From: Chlorobiaceae bacterium
GTDB lineage: Bacteria; Bacteroidota; Ignavibacteria; Ignavibacteriales; Ignavibacteriaceae
DNA: 36,269 nt
Assembly (NCBI GenBank): GCA_013824085.1
Contig: PNNF01000022.1
Coordinates: 1 to 36,269 of the forward strand
Direction: 5' to 3'
The notes under the pieces were generated by a model. The model searched no databases and was not told the origin of the DNA. It worked only from the letters and a program-made list of their open reading frames with translations. Shown piece after piece: positions 16,117-23,560 of the stretch; the stretch's first letter is position 1, and every line of letters starts with the position of its first letter. Both the position numbers and the translations under genes were made by a program.

Positions 16117-16788
16117 ATGGCTACCGTTTCAAAAGAAGATTATCTTAGCGTCATTTTCAAAAATCTTGACGACAAGAATGAAGTAAAAGCAAATGTTATT
16201 GCCGAGAAGCTTTCTATTTCAAATGCAGCAGTAACAGATATGTTAAAAAAATTGTCAAATGAAGATTTGGTAATTTATGAAAAGTATAAATCGATTAAGC
16301 TGACAGAGAATGGCTTTCTCTATGCAAAAAATATGGTTCGCAGACATAGAATTTGGGAGATGTTTTTGCATCAAGTCGTGGGAATTCCTTGGGACAAAGT
16401 TCACGAAGAAGCCGAAAAACTTGAGCATTCATCATCGGACTATTTAATTAACAAGATCGAAGAGATGCTTAATTTTCCTGAGTTCGATCCACACGGCGAT
16501 CCTATTCCCGCAAAAGATTTAAAATTACCTAAACAAAAAAAATCTGTAAAACTTTCTTTAATGAAAATAAATCAAAAGGGAAGAGTCGTAAGAGTGAATG
16601 ATTTTGATAATGAATTTTTAAGCTACATCTCAAAAATTGGAATTGAACTAAATGCAAAATTAAAAGTGAAAGAAATTAGAGAGTTTGATAAATCGATGCA
16701 CATTCTTGTTGGCAATAAAGACTGGAACATCAGTCAAAAAATTGCAGACAATATTTTTATTGAAATTATTGATAAAGGGAATTTGTAA
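16117..16788 (+). CDS. DtxR/MntR-family metal-dependent transcriptional regulator
   Basis: This is a 223-residue repressor that binds DNA when loaded with Mn(II) or Fe(II). It has a winged helix at about 1-65 (IAEKLSISNAAVTDMLKKL), a dimerisation/metal domain at about 66-135 and an SH3/FeoA-like domain at about 145-220. Ligand positions line up with DtxR at a constant shift of two. His77, Glu81 and His96 form the ancillary site; Glu100, Glu103 and His104 belong to the primary site. Asp8 is also present. Glu100, where DtxR has Cys102, is the arrangement seen in manganese-type MntR. FDPHGDPIP closes the domain. It is first in an operon with a metal ABC transporter and has a perfect dyad in its own promoter, so it probably autoregulates the whole unit. 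Confidence 0.92.
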   Translation: MATVSKEDYLSVIFKNLDDKNEVKANVIAEKLSISNAAVTDMLKKLSNEDLVIYEKYKSIKLTENGFLYAKNMVRRHRIWEMFLHQVVGIPWDKVHEEAEKLEHSSSDYLINKIEEMLNFPEFDPHGDPIPAKDLKLPKQKKSVKLSLMKINQKGRVVRVNDFDNEFLSYISKIGIELNAKLKVKEIREFDKSMHILVGNKDWNISQKIADNIFIEIIDKGNL

Positions 16789-16789
16789 A

Positions 16790-17698
16790 ATGAAAAAATA
16801 TTTTAGTGCAATATTATTGTTAGTGATGACTTTATTTTTTTCAAGTTGTAAAACTAAACCTGAGGAAGAAAATCAAAAACCAGTTGTAGTCTCAAGCATC
16901 ACAATCATAAACGATTTAGTGAAACAAATCGCCAAAGATAAAGTTGAAACATTTAGTATTTGCGATATTGGAATTGATCCACATTCGTATAAATCAAAAC
17001 CTGAAGATTCAAGATTGATTGCAAGAGCAGATCTCGTTTTCGTAAACGGTTTAGGGCTTGAAGGTTGGATTACTAAACTGATTGAATCAGCAGGTGGTCA
17101 GAGCATTGTCAAAACAGTATCCGATGGCGTCGATCCTTTGCGTGACCAATATGGACACGGCGATCCTGACCCACACGCTTGGTTTGATCTTATGAATGTA
17201 AAAATTTATGTCGATAATATTTTAATTGGTTTGATTGAGATTGATTCGTTAAACAAAAATTTTTATACAGAGAATGCGAAAAAGTTTAAGATAGAATTAG
17301 ACTCACTTCACAATTGGACAAAGAAAAAAATAAAATCAATTCCAGAGCCGCAGAGAGTCTTAATTACTTCTCACGATGCGTTTCGATATTTTGGGAAAGC
17401 ATACGGAATTGAAGTGCACGGAATTCAAGGAATTAGCACTGAAGCAAAAGCTCAAACAAGTGATGTAGCACGATTAGTTGACTTAATAAAAAAACAAAAT
17501 ATTCCTGCAGTTTTTATTGAGACAAGTGTTAATCCAAAAATGATTGAACAAATTGCATCTGAAACAAACGCTAAAATTGGTGGAGCACTTTTTTCTGATT
17601 CTATCGGCGAGCCAAATTCAGAAGCGGGAACATTTGTTGGTGCGTTCAAGAAAAATGTAGAAACTATTATGAACGGGTTATCAGGAAAACTGAAGTAA
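16790..17698 (+). CDS. Metal-binding lipoprotein of a Mn/Zn ABC importer (TroA/ZnuA family)
   Basis: This 302-residue cluster A-I solute-binding lipoprotein has a signal peptide ending in the lipobox FSSC, with Cys20 as the lipidated residue. Metal ligands are His65 (GIDPHSY), His129 (DPDPHAWFD), His195 (ITSHDAFRYF) and Asp270 (LFSDSIG). Three His plus one Asp is the TroA arrangement, used for Zn or Mn. Mn-specific PsaA-type proteins have Glu at the third position. There is no long His-rich loop as in ZnuA; a short GHGDPDPH lies at 122-129. The ATG is 1 nt after the regulator stop. A longer in-frame reading starting at 16685 would overlap the regulator and lose the lipoprotein signal, so it is rejected. 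Confidence 0.93.
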   Translation: MKKYFSAILLLVMTLFFSSCKTKPEEENQKPVVVSSITIINDLVKQIAKDKVETFSICDIGIDPHSYKSKPEDSRLIARADLVFVNGLGLEGWITKLIESAGGQSIVKTVSDGVDPLRDQYGHGDPDPHAWFDLMNVKIYVDNILIGLIEIDSLNKNFYTENAKKFKIELDSLHNWTKKKIKSIPEPQRVLITSHDAFRYFGKAYGIEVHGIQGISTEAKAQTSDVARLVDLIKKQNIPAVFIETSVNPKMIEQIASETNAKIGGALFSDSIGEPNSEAGTFVGAFKKNVETIMNGLSGKLK

Positions 17699-17708
17699 CA
17701 AAAAAAAC

Positions 17709-18473
17709 ATGAACAATAATTTTGCAATAGAAGTAAATAATTTAACAGTTTCTTACTCAAAGAAACCTGCATTAAAAGGGATTGACTTAAAAATTCCACA
17801 TGGAAAAATTGTTGGAATAATTGGGCCAAATGGTGCGGGCAAATCCACTCTCATTAAGGGAATGCTTGGGTTAATTCCACTTGATAGTGGCGAGATAAAA
17901 GTATTTGGAAAATCGTTGAAAGAAAATTTCCCACGCATTTCATACATTCCGCAGAGAGAATCTTTTGATTGGGACTTTCCTGTTGTAGTTCAGGATGTAG
18001 TAATGATGGGACGATATCCGCACTTAAAATTATTTCAAAAAATTTCTGATGAAGATAAAGCAAAAGTTAAAGCAGCATTACAAAAAGTTGATATGCTCGA
18101 ATATGCTGAGCGACAAATTAGATTACTCTCTGGTGGACAGCAACAAAGAATTTTCATTGCAAGAGCACTCGCACAAGAATCTGATATTTTATTTTTAGAT
18201 GAGCCGTTTGTTGGAATTGACGCAGCAACAGAGACAACAATTTTTGCAATCATGAGAAAATTAAAATCTGAAGGAAAAACAATTTTGGTTGTGCATCACG
18301 ATTTGGGAAGAGTGACTGATTATTTTGATTTGGTGATATTGATAAATCAACGTTTAATTGCTTATGGAAAAACTTCAGAAAAATTTAATCGTGATAATTT
18401 AATTAAAACTTATGGCGGAAGATTGACTATTCTCGACAAAACCGAACAACTACGATCTCAAACTATTAATTAA
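17709..18473 (+). CDS. Metal ABC transporter ATP-binding protein
   Basis: This 254-residue ATPase of the ZnuC/MntB/TroB group powers metal import. Walker A is GPNGAGKST at 39-47, the Q-loop is in SYIPQRE, the signature is LSGGQ at 141-145, Walker B is ILFLDEP at 161-167 and the H-loop is VVHHD near 198. Residues SFDWDFPV after the Q-loop are characteristic of this subfamily. It starts 10 nt after the lipoprotein gene and ends 1 nt before the permease gene, so the subunits are translationally linked. It acts at the inner membrane as a dimer with the next gene's product. Confidence 0.95.
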   Translation: MNNNFAIEVNNLTVSYSKKPALKGIDLKIPHGKIVGIIGPNGAGKSTLIKGMLGLIPLDSGEIKVFGKSLKENFPRISYIPQRESFDWDFPVVVQDVVMMGRYPHLKLFQKISDEDKAKVKAALQKVDMLEYAERQIRLLSGGQQQRIFIARALAQESDILFLDEPFVGIDAATETTIFAIMRKLKSEGKTILVVHHDLGRVTDYFDLVILINQRLIAYGKTSEKFNRDNLIKTYGGRLTILDKTEQLRSQTIN

Positions 18474-18474
18474 T

Positions 18475-19764
18475 ATGGAATTGATTTATAAAATATTTAT
18501 TGAACCTTTTCAATATGAATTTATGCAGAGAGCAATGCTGGCTTCTGTAATTGTGGGCATAACTTGTGGGCTTGTTGGGACATTCATAATGCTAAGGCGA
18601 CTCTCGTTAATTGGTGATGCACTCGCTCACGCAGTTTTGCCGGGAGTAATTATCGGATTTATTATTGCAGGCAAAGGACAACTCGCAATGTTTATTGGTG
18701 CTGTCTTTTCAGGTTTGGTTACATCTTTGTTAATTGGATTCGTAAGTCGAAATTCAAAAATAAAAGAAGACACTGCAATTGGTGTTGTCTTTACAGGATT
18801 TTTTGCACTTGGTGTTTTGATGGTCAGTCAACTAAAACATGTGCATATCGATTTGTCGAGCTATTTGTTTGGCGATATTCTTGGAGTCTCATCAGACGAT
18901 TTAGTTTTATCGGGACTAATCGCAATTCTTGTTTTTGTTACAGTAATTATTTTTTATAGACAATTGTTAGTAACATCATTTGACCCAACAATGGCAGCGG
19001 TGATGGGGCTATCTACAGGACTTGTCCATTACTTGTTGATGGGATTACTGTCGATGACAATTGTCGCTTCTCTTCAGAGTGTTGGAGTGATACTTGTAGT
19101 TGCTATGTTAATTACACCTGCAGCAACTGCATATCTTTTGACAGATCGATTGCACAAAATGTTAATCTATTCAGTAATGATCGGAATATTCACTGCTACT
19201 GTTGGGCTCTTTTTTTCTTATCATTTCAATTTTGCATCAGGCGCTTCAATGGTGATTTTCGGAATGTTGATTTTTCTTTTCACTCTAATTTTTTCTCCAA
19301 CACAAGGAATTTTAAGTCGTTACATAAAGAAAAGAAAAATTGCAGAAAAAAATCTCGCTCAGGATGCATTAAAAAATTTATTTAAGAATTGTATTGATCA
19401 TCACCAGTTAAAAATTATTAGAGAAGTTATCGATATTTCTGATCTAAAAAATTTGTTGGGTTCACGCGGAAAAAAATTTAAGAAAGCATTAGCAAATTTG
19501 AAAAAAGAAGATTTGATTTCAATTGAAGGTGATCAAATCAGAATTACTGAAAAGGGGAAATCATTTGCATTAAGATTAATTAGGTCGCATCGATTGTGGG
19601 AGACTTACTTAAATCACGAAACTAATATGAACCTTGACATCATTCACTCAAGTGCAGAAGAACTTGAACATTTATTGACGGATGAATTATTAGATGAAAT
19701 TGATTTGGAATTAGGCTTCCCAAAATTTGATCCACACGGCTCACCAATTCCACAAAAAAACTAA
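18475..19764 (+). CDS. Metal ABC transporter permease fused to a DtxR-like sensor domain
   Basis: This 429-residue protein is much longer than a normal ABC-3 permease (about 280). Residues 1-285 are the permease with eight or nine TM helices and the conserved LSLIGDALAHAVLPGV motif. After a basic linker (SRYIKKRKIAEKN), residues about 295-429 form a cytosolic DtxR-like unit: a winged helix (ISDLKNLLGSRGKKFKKALANL, then IRITEKG) and a metal/dimerisation domain. All six ligand positions of the upstream regulator recur at a constant offset of 295: His372, Glu376, His391, Glu395, Glu398 and His399. The end motif FDPHGSPIP parallels FDPHGDPIP. The N-terminal Asp8 equivalent and the SH3 domain are missing. 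Probable role: metal-sensitive gating of import. Similar fusions may exist in databases; I cannot check. Confidence 0.93.
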   Translation: MELIYKIFIEPFQYEFMQRAMLASVIVGITCGLVGTFIMLRRLSLIGDALAHAVLPGVIIGFIIAGKGQLAMFIGAVFSGLVTSLLIGFVSRNSKIKEDTAIGVVFTGFFALGVLMVSQLKHVHIDLSSYLFGDILGVSSDDLVLSGLIAILVFVTVIIFYRQLLVTSFDPTMAAVMGLSTGLVHYLLMGLLSMTIVASLQSVGVILVVAMLITPAATAYLLTDRLHKMLIYSVMIGIFTATVGLFFSYHFNFASGASMVIFGMLIFLFTLIFSPTQGILSRYIKKRKIAEKNLAQDALKNLFKNCIDHHQLKIIREVIDISDLKNLLGSRGKKFKKALANLKKEDLISIEGDQIRITEKGKSFALRLIRSHRLWETYLNHETNMNLDIIHSSAEELEHLLTDELLDEIDLELGFPKFDPHGSPIPQKN

Positions 19765-19774
19765 CGGAGGGGAA

Positions 19775-20569
19775 ATGAAACTTACTATTACGTTAATTTG
19801 CTGTTTGATTTGCTCAAGCATTTCTTTTTCACAGAAATTCACAAAAGCAATCGAAGATAATTCATTCTTAATTGAAGAAGCATACAATCAAGAAGATCGT
19901 GTTGTTCAGCATATTTTTTCAATGCAATATTTAGATGCTGAATCTAAAGATGTATATTTTGATTTCACACAAGAGTGGCCACTGTTTGGACAAACATCTC
20001 AGCTAAGTATTTCATTACCATTTACTTCACTTGTAAGCGGCACTGCAAAAGGAATTGGTGATGCTATGTTGAATTATAGATATCAGCTTTTTAATAAAGA
20101 AAATTGGGCTGCAGTCTCACCACGCTTTTCATTAATTCTTCCTACTGGAAATAGAGAAAAAGGTTTAGGAGATGGGAAATTAGGTTTTGAGATTAATCTA
20201 CCTGCGAGCAAAAGATTATCAAATGATTTTGTTGTTCATGCAAATGCGGGAGTTACATTGATTCCTAATGCTATAAAAATTTTAAATGAGGAAAAACTTT
20301 TTTCACAGTATCATGTTGGCGGCAGTTTGATTTATCTCTATAGTTATAATTTAAATTTTATGATTGAGTTTCTAAATTCTTTTACAACTGAATATGATAT
20401 TTTAGGTGAAAGCAATTTAGCATCAGAGACAATTTTAAGTCCCGGTTTTCGTTTAGCAATTGATTTAGGGAATTTGCAAATTGTACCGGGTTTTGCATTT
20501 CCAATAAATTTATCAGATGAAAATAGTATTTCATATTTCGGTTATTTATCATTTGAACATCCATTTTAA
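19775..20569 (+). CDS. Outer-membrane beta-barrel protein, possible metal channel
   Basis: This 264-residue protein has a signal peptide (KLTITLICCLICSSISFSQ). Alternating amphipathic strands with glycine-rich turns follow, ending in the aromatic terminus SFEHPF typical of outer-membrane barrels. The motif GIGDAMLNYRYQLF followed by PRFSLILPTGNREKGLGDG is typical of the MetA/phenol-degradation transporter-like barrel family (Phenol_MetA_deg). The start is set by a strong GGAGGGG at 19766-19772, five bases before ATG 19775. A longer reading from 19727 would run through the end of the permease gene. It is the last gene of the metal operon, so passage of Mn/Zn or a metal chelate through the outer membrane is a reasonable guess. 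Confidence 0.8.
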   Translation: MKLTITLICCLICSSISFSQKFTKAIEDNSFLIEEAYNQEDRVVQHIFSMQYLDAESKDVYFDFTQEWPLFGQTSQLSISLPFTSLVSGTAKGIGDAMLNYRYQLFNKENWAAVSPRFSLILPTGNREKGLGDGKLGFEINLPASKRLSNDFVVHANAGVTLIPNAIKILNEEKLFSQYHVGGSLIYLYSYNLNFMIEFLNSFTTEYDILGESNLASETILSPGFRLAIDLGNLQIVPGFAFPINLSDENSISYFGYLSFEHPF

Positions 20570-20987
<418 letters not shown>

Positions 20988-20996
20988 TATTTTGAT

Positions 20997-21398
20997 GTGA
21001 AAAAGTTCTCTCTTTCAAAGAATGAACGAATAAAAAAAAGAAAGAGCTTTGAACAAATCTATTTAGGTGGTAGGTTTTTAATCTCCTCAGATAAAAAGTT
21101 AAAGCTGATTTATTTAGAAAATAATTTTGATGAAAAAGAAATTGTTCAAATAGCAGTAGCAGTCTCAAAAAAAGCGGGCAAAGCTGTCTGGAGAAATAGA
21201 ATGAAAAGATTGGTTAGAGAGGCTTACCGCTTAAACAAATTAGAACTTCTTGAATTTTGTAAGCAAGAGAACAAATCGGTACTGATAGTTTTTTCTCCTT
21301 ATGTTTTGAATGAAAAACAAAATAAAAAAATTGAGCTTTTTGAGATAACTCCGGGAATTGTAGATCTCATGAATAAATTAAAATCAATTCTCAGATGA
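20997..21398 (+). CDS. rnpA: Ribonuclease P protein component
   Basis: RnpA is the protein subunit of RNase P, which matures tRNA 5' ends. The 133-residue protein has the N-terminal [17 protein letters not shown] and the diagnostic RNR helix: [21 protein letters not shown] at about 59-79. The C-terminus is slightly longer than average. The start is GTG at 20997, 9 nt after rpmH. The stop TGA overlaps the yidD start as ATGA. Confidence 0.95.
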   Translation: MKKFSLSKNERIKKRKSFEQIYLGGRFLISSDKKLKLIYLENNFDEKEIVQIAVAVSKKAGKAVWRNRMKRLVREAYRLNKLELLEFCKQENKSVLIVFSPYVLNEKQNKKIELFEITPGIVDLMNKLKSILR

Positions 21399-21604
21399 AG
21401 TATCTTTTTATTTTTTTTATTTCTATTTATCAAAAATTGATTTCTCCTCTTTTGCCACCGTCTTGTAGATTTTATCCAACTTGTTCAGAATACTCTAAAC
21501 AAGCATTCATCAAGTATGGTGTGTTTAAGGGCGGAGCAAAATCGATTTGGCGAATTTTACGATGCAACCCCTTGAATAAAGGGGGCGAAGACCCTTTAGT
21601 TTAA
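21395..21604 (+). CDS. yidD: Membrane protein insertion efficiency factor YidD
   Basis: YidD is a small inner-membrane-associated protein that assists YidC. The 69-residue sequence has the family hallmark [20 protein letters not shown] followed by [11 protein letters not shown], with both cysteines, and W-R-I-L-R-C-N-P near the end. The start overlaps the rnpA stop by 4 nt (ATGA), and yidC begins 15 nt downstream. Confidence 0.95.
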   Translation: MKYLFIFFISIYQKLISPLLPPSCRFYPTCSEYSKQAFIKYGVFKGGAKSIWRILRCNPLNKGGEDPLV

Positions 21605-21619
21605 CTAAGAAAGAATTTT

Positions 21620-23491
21620 ATGGATAAACAAGCAACTCTAGGTTTTATTTTAATTTTTATCGTGCTAATGGTTTGGCTCTATATCAGTGCGCCAACTCCA
21701 CCACCACCTACAGATAAAACGCAACAGAACGATACGACTATTGTTAATCAAGACACTGCGAGTCCAACGCCTGCAAGAACTCAAACAAAAACTGACGCAA
21801 AAAAAATAGTAGAACCGACTGAAGATTTTGGACATTTTTTTGATTTACCAACCGCCACTCCGCAAATCATTACAATCGAAACTGATTTAGCTATTATCGA
21901 GATGACTACAAATGGAGGAAAGTTCCATAAATATTATCTCAAGAATTTTAATAATTGGTACATTCATGACTTACCTGAAGATGCAAGTCCGATTGAGAAA
22001 TATATTCAATTATTAAATTTTTCCAAATCAGGAAGCTTTGATATTGAGTTCATTACTACAGATGGAAAATCAATTTCAACTGGCGATTTAATTTTTAATA
22101 CTGATGCGACAAACTACTATTACAAATTAACTGGTGACGATTCACTCAACATTAAATTTTCTGTGCCCGCTGGAGAAAACGGTGAGATAGTAAAGCACTA
22201 CACCATCTTCGGAAATAAATACGATTCGGAATTTGATCTTGAATTAATCAATATGGGAAATATCATAAGCAACAAAACTTATGATGTAGTTTGGAATGCG
22301 GGTATTCGTAGCGTTGAAGAAAATTCTGCGGATGAATCTCTCTTTGCAAATTCATCTGTTTTTTATGGTGGCGAAAAAGTTAAACTGGACGCAGCAAAAT
22401 TTGACCAAACATATGAAGAAGATTTTAATGGACAAGTTGATTGGGTTGCTGTAAGAAATAAATATTTCGTTGCGATTATGATTCCACACAGCCCTGAAAA
22501 GGTGAATGGCGCTTATCTACACGGCACAAGTGAACCCAGACCAAACAATGGAATTAACGAATTTTATGCTGCCGGATTTAAGATGCCTTTCAATAATGAA
22601 GCGAATCTTAAAAAATCATTTACAATTTATTTAGGTCCAATTGATTATAACATCTTAAAAGCGCACGGAAAAAATCTTGACAAAATTGTTGACTTCGGTA
22701 GTTTCTTAGGATTAAAATTTATTATCAGACCTATCGCAGAATATGTGCTACTACCTTTGTTTAAGTTTCTTCACTCGTTCATACCAAATTACGGATTAGT
22801 AATTATTGTTTTTTCATTGATAATAAAGCTTGCGGTTCATCCTCTTACAAAAAGCACTTATACATCGATGAAGCGGATGCAACTTCTACAACCAAAAATT
22901 CAAGAACTAAAAGAGAAGTTTAAAGACGATCCGCAGAAGATAAATAAAGAAACAATGAAACTTTATTCGACGTATGGAGTTAATCCCGCTGGCGGTTGTT
23001 TGCCGATGTTGTTGCAAATGCCAATATTTATAGCGCTGTGGGGAATGTTCCAAGCTGCAGTTGAGCTGCGTCAACAACCATTTATTTGGTGGATTACTGA
23101 TCTATCAAGACCCGATACAATATTTCATCTTGGATTTAAAATCCCTCTGTTTGGTGTTGATACTGTAGCTGGTTTGGCTTTGTTAATGGGTGTTACAACA
23201 TTCGTTCAACAAAAGATGACGATTAAAGATCCCCAGCAACAAGCACTTATTTACATAATGCCAGTGATGTTAACAATTTTATTTATGACATTTCCATCTG
23301 GTTTAAATCTCTATTACTTTATGTTTAACCTTTTGTCAATTGCTCATCAACACTACATTAACAAGTATTCAAAATCGGTTGAGCTTGTTCCTGTTGCAAA
23401 TCCAAATAAGAAAAAAGGATTCATGCAAAGAATGATGGATGCTGCAGAGAAGCAATCTAAGCAGACACAAAACAAGGGGAAGAAAAAGTAA
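21620..23491 (+). CDS. yidC: Membrane protein insertase YidC
   Basis: YidC inserts and folds inner-membrane proteins. The 623-residue protein has a first TM helix (about 5-25), a Pro/Thr-rich linker, the large periplasmic P1 beta domain (about 70-350) and then the conserved insertase core with five TM helices. Core motifs are YGLVIIVFSLIIKLAVHPLT, the cytosolic hairpin QLLQPKIQELKEKFKDDP and NPAGGCLPMLLQMPIFIALW. The C-terminal tail is basic (QNKGKKK) and may contact ribosomes. It ends the rpmH operon, with a clear terminator 25 bp after the stop. Confidence 0.97.
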   Translation: MDKQATLGFILIFIVLMVWLYISAPTPPPPTDKTQQNDTTIVNQDTASPTPARTQTKTDAKKIVEPTEDFGHFFDLPTATPQIITIETDLAIIEMTTNGGKFHKYYLKNFNNWYIHDLPEDASPIEKYIQLLNFSKSGSFDIEFITTDGKSISTGDLIFNTDATNYYYKLTGDDSLNIKFSVPAGENGEIVKHYTIFGNKYDSEFDLELINMGNIISNKTYDVVWNAGIRSVEENSADESLFANSSVFYGGEKVKLDAAKFDQTYEEDFNGQVDWVAVRNKYFVAIMIPHSPEKVNGAYLHGTSEPRPNNGINEFYAAGFKMPFNNEANLKKSFTIYLGPIDYNILKAHGKNLDKIVDFGSFLGLKFIIRPIAEYVLLPLFKFLHSFIPNYGLVIIVFSLIIKLAVHPLTKSTYTSMKRMQLLQPKIQELKEKFKDDPQKINKETMKLYSTYGVNPAGGCLPMLLQMPIFIALWGMFQAAVELRQQPFIWWITDLSRPDTIFHLGFKIPLFGVDTVAGLALLMGVTTFVQQKMTIKDPQQQALIYIMPVMLTILFMTFPSGLNLYYFMFNLLSIAHQHYINKYSKSVELVPVANPNKKKGFMQRMMDAAEKQSKQTQNKGKKK

Positions 23492-23516
23492 TTTAATTTT
23501 TTAAGTGTTATTTTTG

Positions 23517-23543
23517 AAGGCGAATCTTTGGTTCGCCTTTTTT
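23517..23543 (+). terminator. Rho-independent terminator after yidC
   Basis: AAGGCGAA at 23517-23524 pairs perfectly with TTCGCCTT at 23532-23539 around a 7-nt loop, and the T-run reaches 23543. It closes the rpmH-rnpA-yidD-yidC operon. It also shows that the following gene must start at ATG 23561 and not at the in-frame TTG inside the hairpin (23528). Confidence 0.9.
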
Positions 23544-23560
23544 ATAATTTATTGAGTCAA

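Noticed and set aside
16685-16789. Longer reading of the metal-binding lipoprotein
   Set aside because: It would overlap the regulator by about 100 bp and bury the lipoprotein signal; ATG 16790 follows the regulator stop by 1 nt.
19727-19774. Longer reading of the outer-membrane barrel gene
   Set aside because: It runs through the permease end in another frame; the GGAGGGG ribosome-binding site points to ATG 19775.
23528-23560. Upstream TTG start for the patatin-barrel gene
   Set aside because: It lies inside the yidC terminator hairpin, and the ATG at 23561 gives a proper signal peptide.
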